Shown here: piece after piece, positions 5,753 through 7,009 of the stretch
How the letters are laid out: each line of letters opens with the position of its first letter
Numbering within the stretch: position 1 is the first letter of the stretch
Assembly (NCBI GenBank): GCA_001873075.1
Contig: MNYL01000159.1
Coordinates: forward strand, 1-7,009
Source of the DNA: Fibrobacteres bacterium CG2_30_45_31
GTDB taxonomy: Bacteria > Fibrobacterota > Fibrobacteria > Fibrobacterales > Fibrobacteraceae
DNA length: 7,009 nucleotides
Direction: 5' to 3'
Position numbers and translations under genes: made by a program
Notes under the pieces: model-generated
What the model was told of the DNA's origin: nothing
Database searches by the model: none
Seen by the model: the letters and a program-made list of their open reading frames with translations, nothing else

Positions 5753-6508
5753 ATGCCATTGCAACAAGAAATCAGTACTAAAGAATTTACCGTTCGTTTT
5801 TCGGATTGCGATCATACAAGTCATCTCCGCCTTTCCAGTATTTTTAGATTCATGGAAGAATCGGCTGTTTTGGACTCAGAACAAAATGGTTTTGGCATTT
5901 GGAAAATGGTGCAGCATGGTTACACGTATGCCATTTCGCGCATTAAGCTTCGAGTCAATCATATTCCTGTCTGGGGGGAACAATTAACGATTTCTACCTG
6001 GACCAAGGGCTTTTTCAACCATAAGGTAGCTCTTAAAGATTATTCTATTTTCGACGCCCAAGGGAATGCCGTTGCACAGGCGACCTCTTCGTGGTTGTTG
6101 GTAAACCTGAAAACGGGCAAGGCTGAAGATCCAGAAAACGCCCCTTATTTGCCACTCATTTTCCCTGAGCACCAGGCTATTTCTGAAAATCTGGAGCTTT
6201 TGGATGTGGAGGGAACCCCTCAGTTAGTGCTTGCAAAGTGTGCCCGTTATAGCGATCTTGACATGAATAGGCATGTGAATAATTGTCGCTATGTGGATTG
6301 GGCCATGGATGCGCTTTCGTTGCAGGAAATTAAAGAACATCCCATTCGTTCCATACAAATGAATTATTTATCCCAAGTTCCTTTTGATGGGAATGTGAAT
6401 ATCATTCGTTTTCCGAACACGAATTATCATGCTTATGTTTTTGGCGTCAACGCAAATGACCCGACACAGGTCCATTTTCAGACCCGTATCGGTTTTGCTA
6501 AGACGTAA
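5753..6508 (+). CDS. Acyl-ACP thioesterase (FatA/FatB-like)
   Basis: Hydrolyses acyl-acyl carrier protein to release free fatty acid in the cytoplasm. The protein has 251 residues, the usual size for bacterial members of the family, and appears complete. It shows the double hot-dog layout. The N-terminal repeat runs from FTVRFSDCDHTSHLRLSSI (12-30) through GYTYAISRIKLRVNHIPVWG (56-75) to LTISTWTKGFFNHK (78-91). The C-terminal repeat carries RYSDLDMNRHVNNCRYVDW (165-183), where N172 and H174 correspond to the catalytic Asn-x-His of plant FatA/FatB. The chain-length preference cannot be read from the sequence. The ATG at 5753 is supported by AGAGG seven bases upstream, inside the inverted-repeat element. 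No fatty-acid synthesis genes adjoin it. It converges on the gene to its right with three bases between the stop codons. Confidence 0.92.
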   Translation: MPLQQEISTKEFTVRFSDCDHTSHLRLSSIFRFMEESAVLDSEQNGFGIWKMVQHGYTYAISRIKLRVNHIPVWGEQLTISTWTKGFFNHKVALKDYSIFDAQGNAVAQATSSWLLVNLKTGKAEDPENAPYLPLIFPEHQAISENLELLDVEGTPQLVLAKCARYSDLDMNRHVNNCRYVDWAMDALSLQEIKEHPIRSIQMNYLSQVPFDGNVNIIRFPNTNYHAYVFGVNANDPTQVHFQTRIGFAKT

Positions 6509-6511
6509 TTT

Positions 6512-7009
6512 TTAGGCTACAGCTACCAATTTCATCGAAAGTTCTGCACGCGCTGCCTCAATTTGTGGACGATAGGCGTTCACTGCGGTGACAATACTTG
6601 CGAGATTTTCATCTGGATATGGTTTTTCCTCCGCGATCTTTAAACAGTAGTCCATGCTCTCATAGAGATTCGCTGCTGCCGTGTCCAGCCATTTACCATA
6701 ATCAGAATTACCATCAAATCGTTCGACCTCTTCTTTATACCAGTTCGTATAAATACGCATTTCCTGGGCGAACATGTGGGGGCGATCCTTAGAAACCAAA
6801 GAGGCAGAGCGACCATAAATATGATCAATCATTTCTTCTAAGGAGTATTCACGATTGAAATAGGCGATATTTGGACCTGGACAAACTGCCTGAGGCGCTT
6901 TGTCCGCCTGAACGAGACCCAGTGCGATAAGGCCCGCATTGCCCAATTGATGGCAAATACAAGCTCTCTCATACACGCGTTCTAACATCGTAGATTTTTC
7001 TTTTTCGCT
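6512..7009 (-). CDS. C-terminal part of an unidentified protein (5' end cut by window edge)
   Basis: 166 codons including the TAA at 6512-6514, open to the right edge. An ATG at 6988 could start a 158-residue protein, but the frame continues upstream through seven more codons to the edge and no Shine-Dalgarno site precedes that ATG, so I read this as the end of a longer gene. Numbered from that Met, it has a CxCH motif in ERACICHQLGNAGLIALGL (7-25), then a conserved-looking VCPGPNIAYF (35-44), EEMIDHIYGR (51-60) and a mostly helical C-terminus ending in SMKLVAVA. The Arg-x-Cys-x-Cys followed by a Gly/Leu-rich helix is faintly like the C-terminal region of nitronate monooxygenase (2-nitropropane dioxygenase) family flavoproteins (R-x-CLCN motif). 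This is only a hint and no function is assigned. There is no signal peptide or membrane segment in the visible part. Confidence 0.75.
   Translation of the reverse strand, partial: SEKEKSTMLERVYERACICHQLGNAGLIALGLVQADKAPQAVCPGPNIAYFNREYSLEEMIDHIYGRSASLVSKDRPHMFAQEMRIYTNWYKEEVERFDGNSDYGKWLDTAAANLYESMDYCLKIAEEKPYPDENLASIVTAVNAYRPQIEAARAELSMKLVAVA

Noticed and set aside
6507..6515. AATTTTTAG between the convergent genes, shared with the right inverted repeat
   Set aside because: Only nine AT-rich bases match and the GGTACC part is missing, so it is most likely coincidence and partly formed by the two stop codons.
1..7009. CRISPR arrays, tRNA or rRNA genes, phage genes, toxin-antitoxin pairs
   Set aside because: No regularly spaced repeats, RNA-gene signatures, or integrase, transposase or toxin-like proteins were seen on either strand.

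Overview
The window carries six protein-coding genes, two of them cut by the window edges, in about 7 kb of moderate-GC bacterial DNA. The signal-peptide-bearing cell-wall enzyme, the class I EPSP synthase and the FatA-like acyl-ACP thioesterase fit a Gram-negative, probably anaerobic bacterium. Fibrobacterota, or a neighbour in the Bacteroidota/Chlorobiota group, is my best guess. It rests on general protein character and on the lack of clear Shine-Dalgarno sites at most starts, not on a marker gene.

Left half, minus strand (1-5014): a tight run reading right to left. It starts with aroA (EPSP synthase, shikimate pathway). A 19-bp gap leads to a secreted solute-binding-protein-like protein with an unusual C-terminal membrane anchor. 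That gene overlaps by GTGA with a fusion of a PBP4-type D-Ala-D-Ala carboxypeptidase/endopeptidase and a DUF1460 (NlpC/P60-like) cysteine hydrolase. The fusion gene runs off the left edge, so it lacks a stop codon in the window and is easily missed; three penicillin-binding motifs and the Cys/His pair of the second domain can be read directly. The spacing suggests one transcript. It would join aromatic amino-acid synthesis, an envelope sensor or binding protein, and a two-headed peptidoglycan hydrolase.

Centre (5015-5752): only 23 bp separate aroA from a divergent gene for a stand-alone Crp-type cyclic-nucleotide-binding domain (157 aa, no DNA-binding domain). Behind it lies a 241-bp non-coding stretch almost filled by an element with perfect 17-bp terminal inverted repeats (GGGTACCTCTAAAAATT), flanked by TA and containing several hairpins. 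It looks like a MITE or a large structured RNA. Its right arm supplies the AGAGG ribosome-binding site of the next gene, and pairing of the two arms would hide that site.

Right part (5753-7009): an acyl-ACP thioesterase on the plus strand, which releases fatty acids from acyl carrier protein. It converges, with a 3-bp gap, on the C-terminal part of an unidentified minus-strand gene that runs off the right edge.

The most interesting items are the PBP4-DUF1460 fusion, the TIR-bounded element controlling (or at least supplying) a ribosome-binding site, the tail-anchored binding protein, and an EPSP synthase with Ser at the position equivalent to E. coli Pro101.
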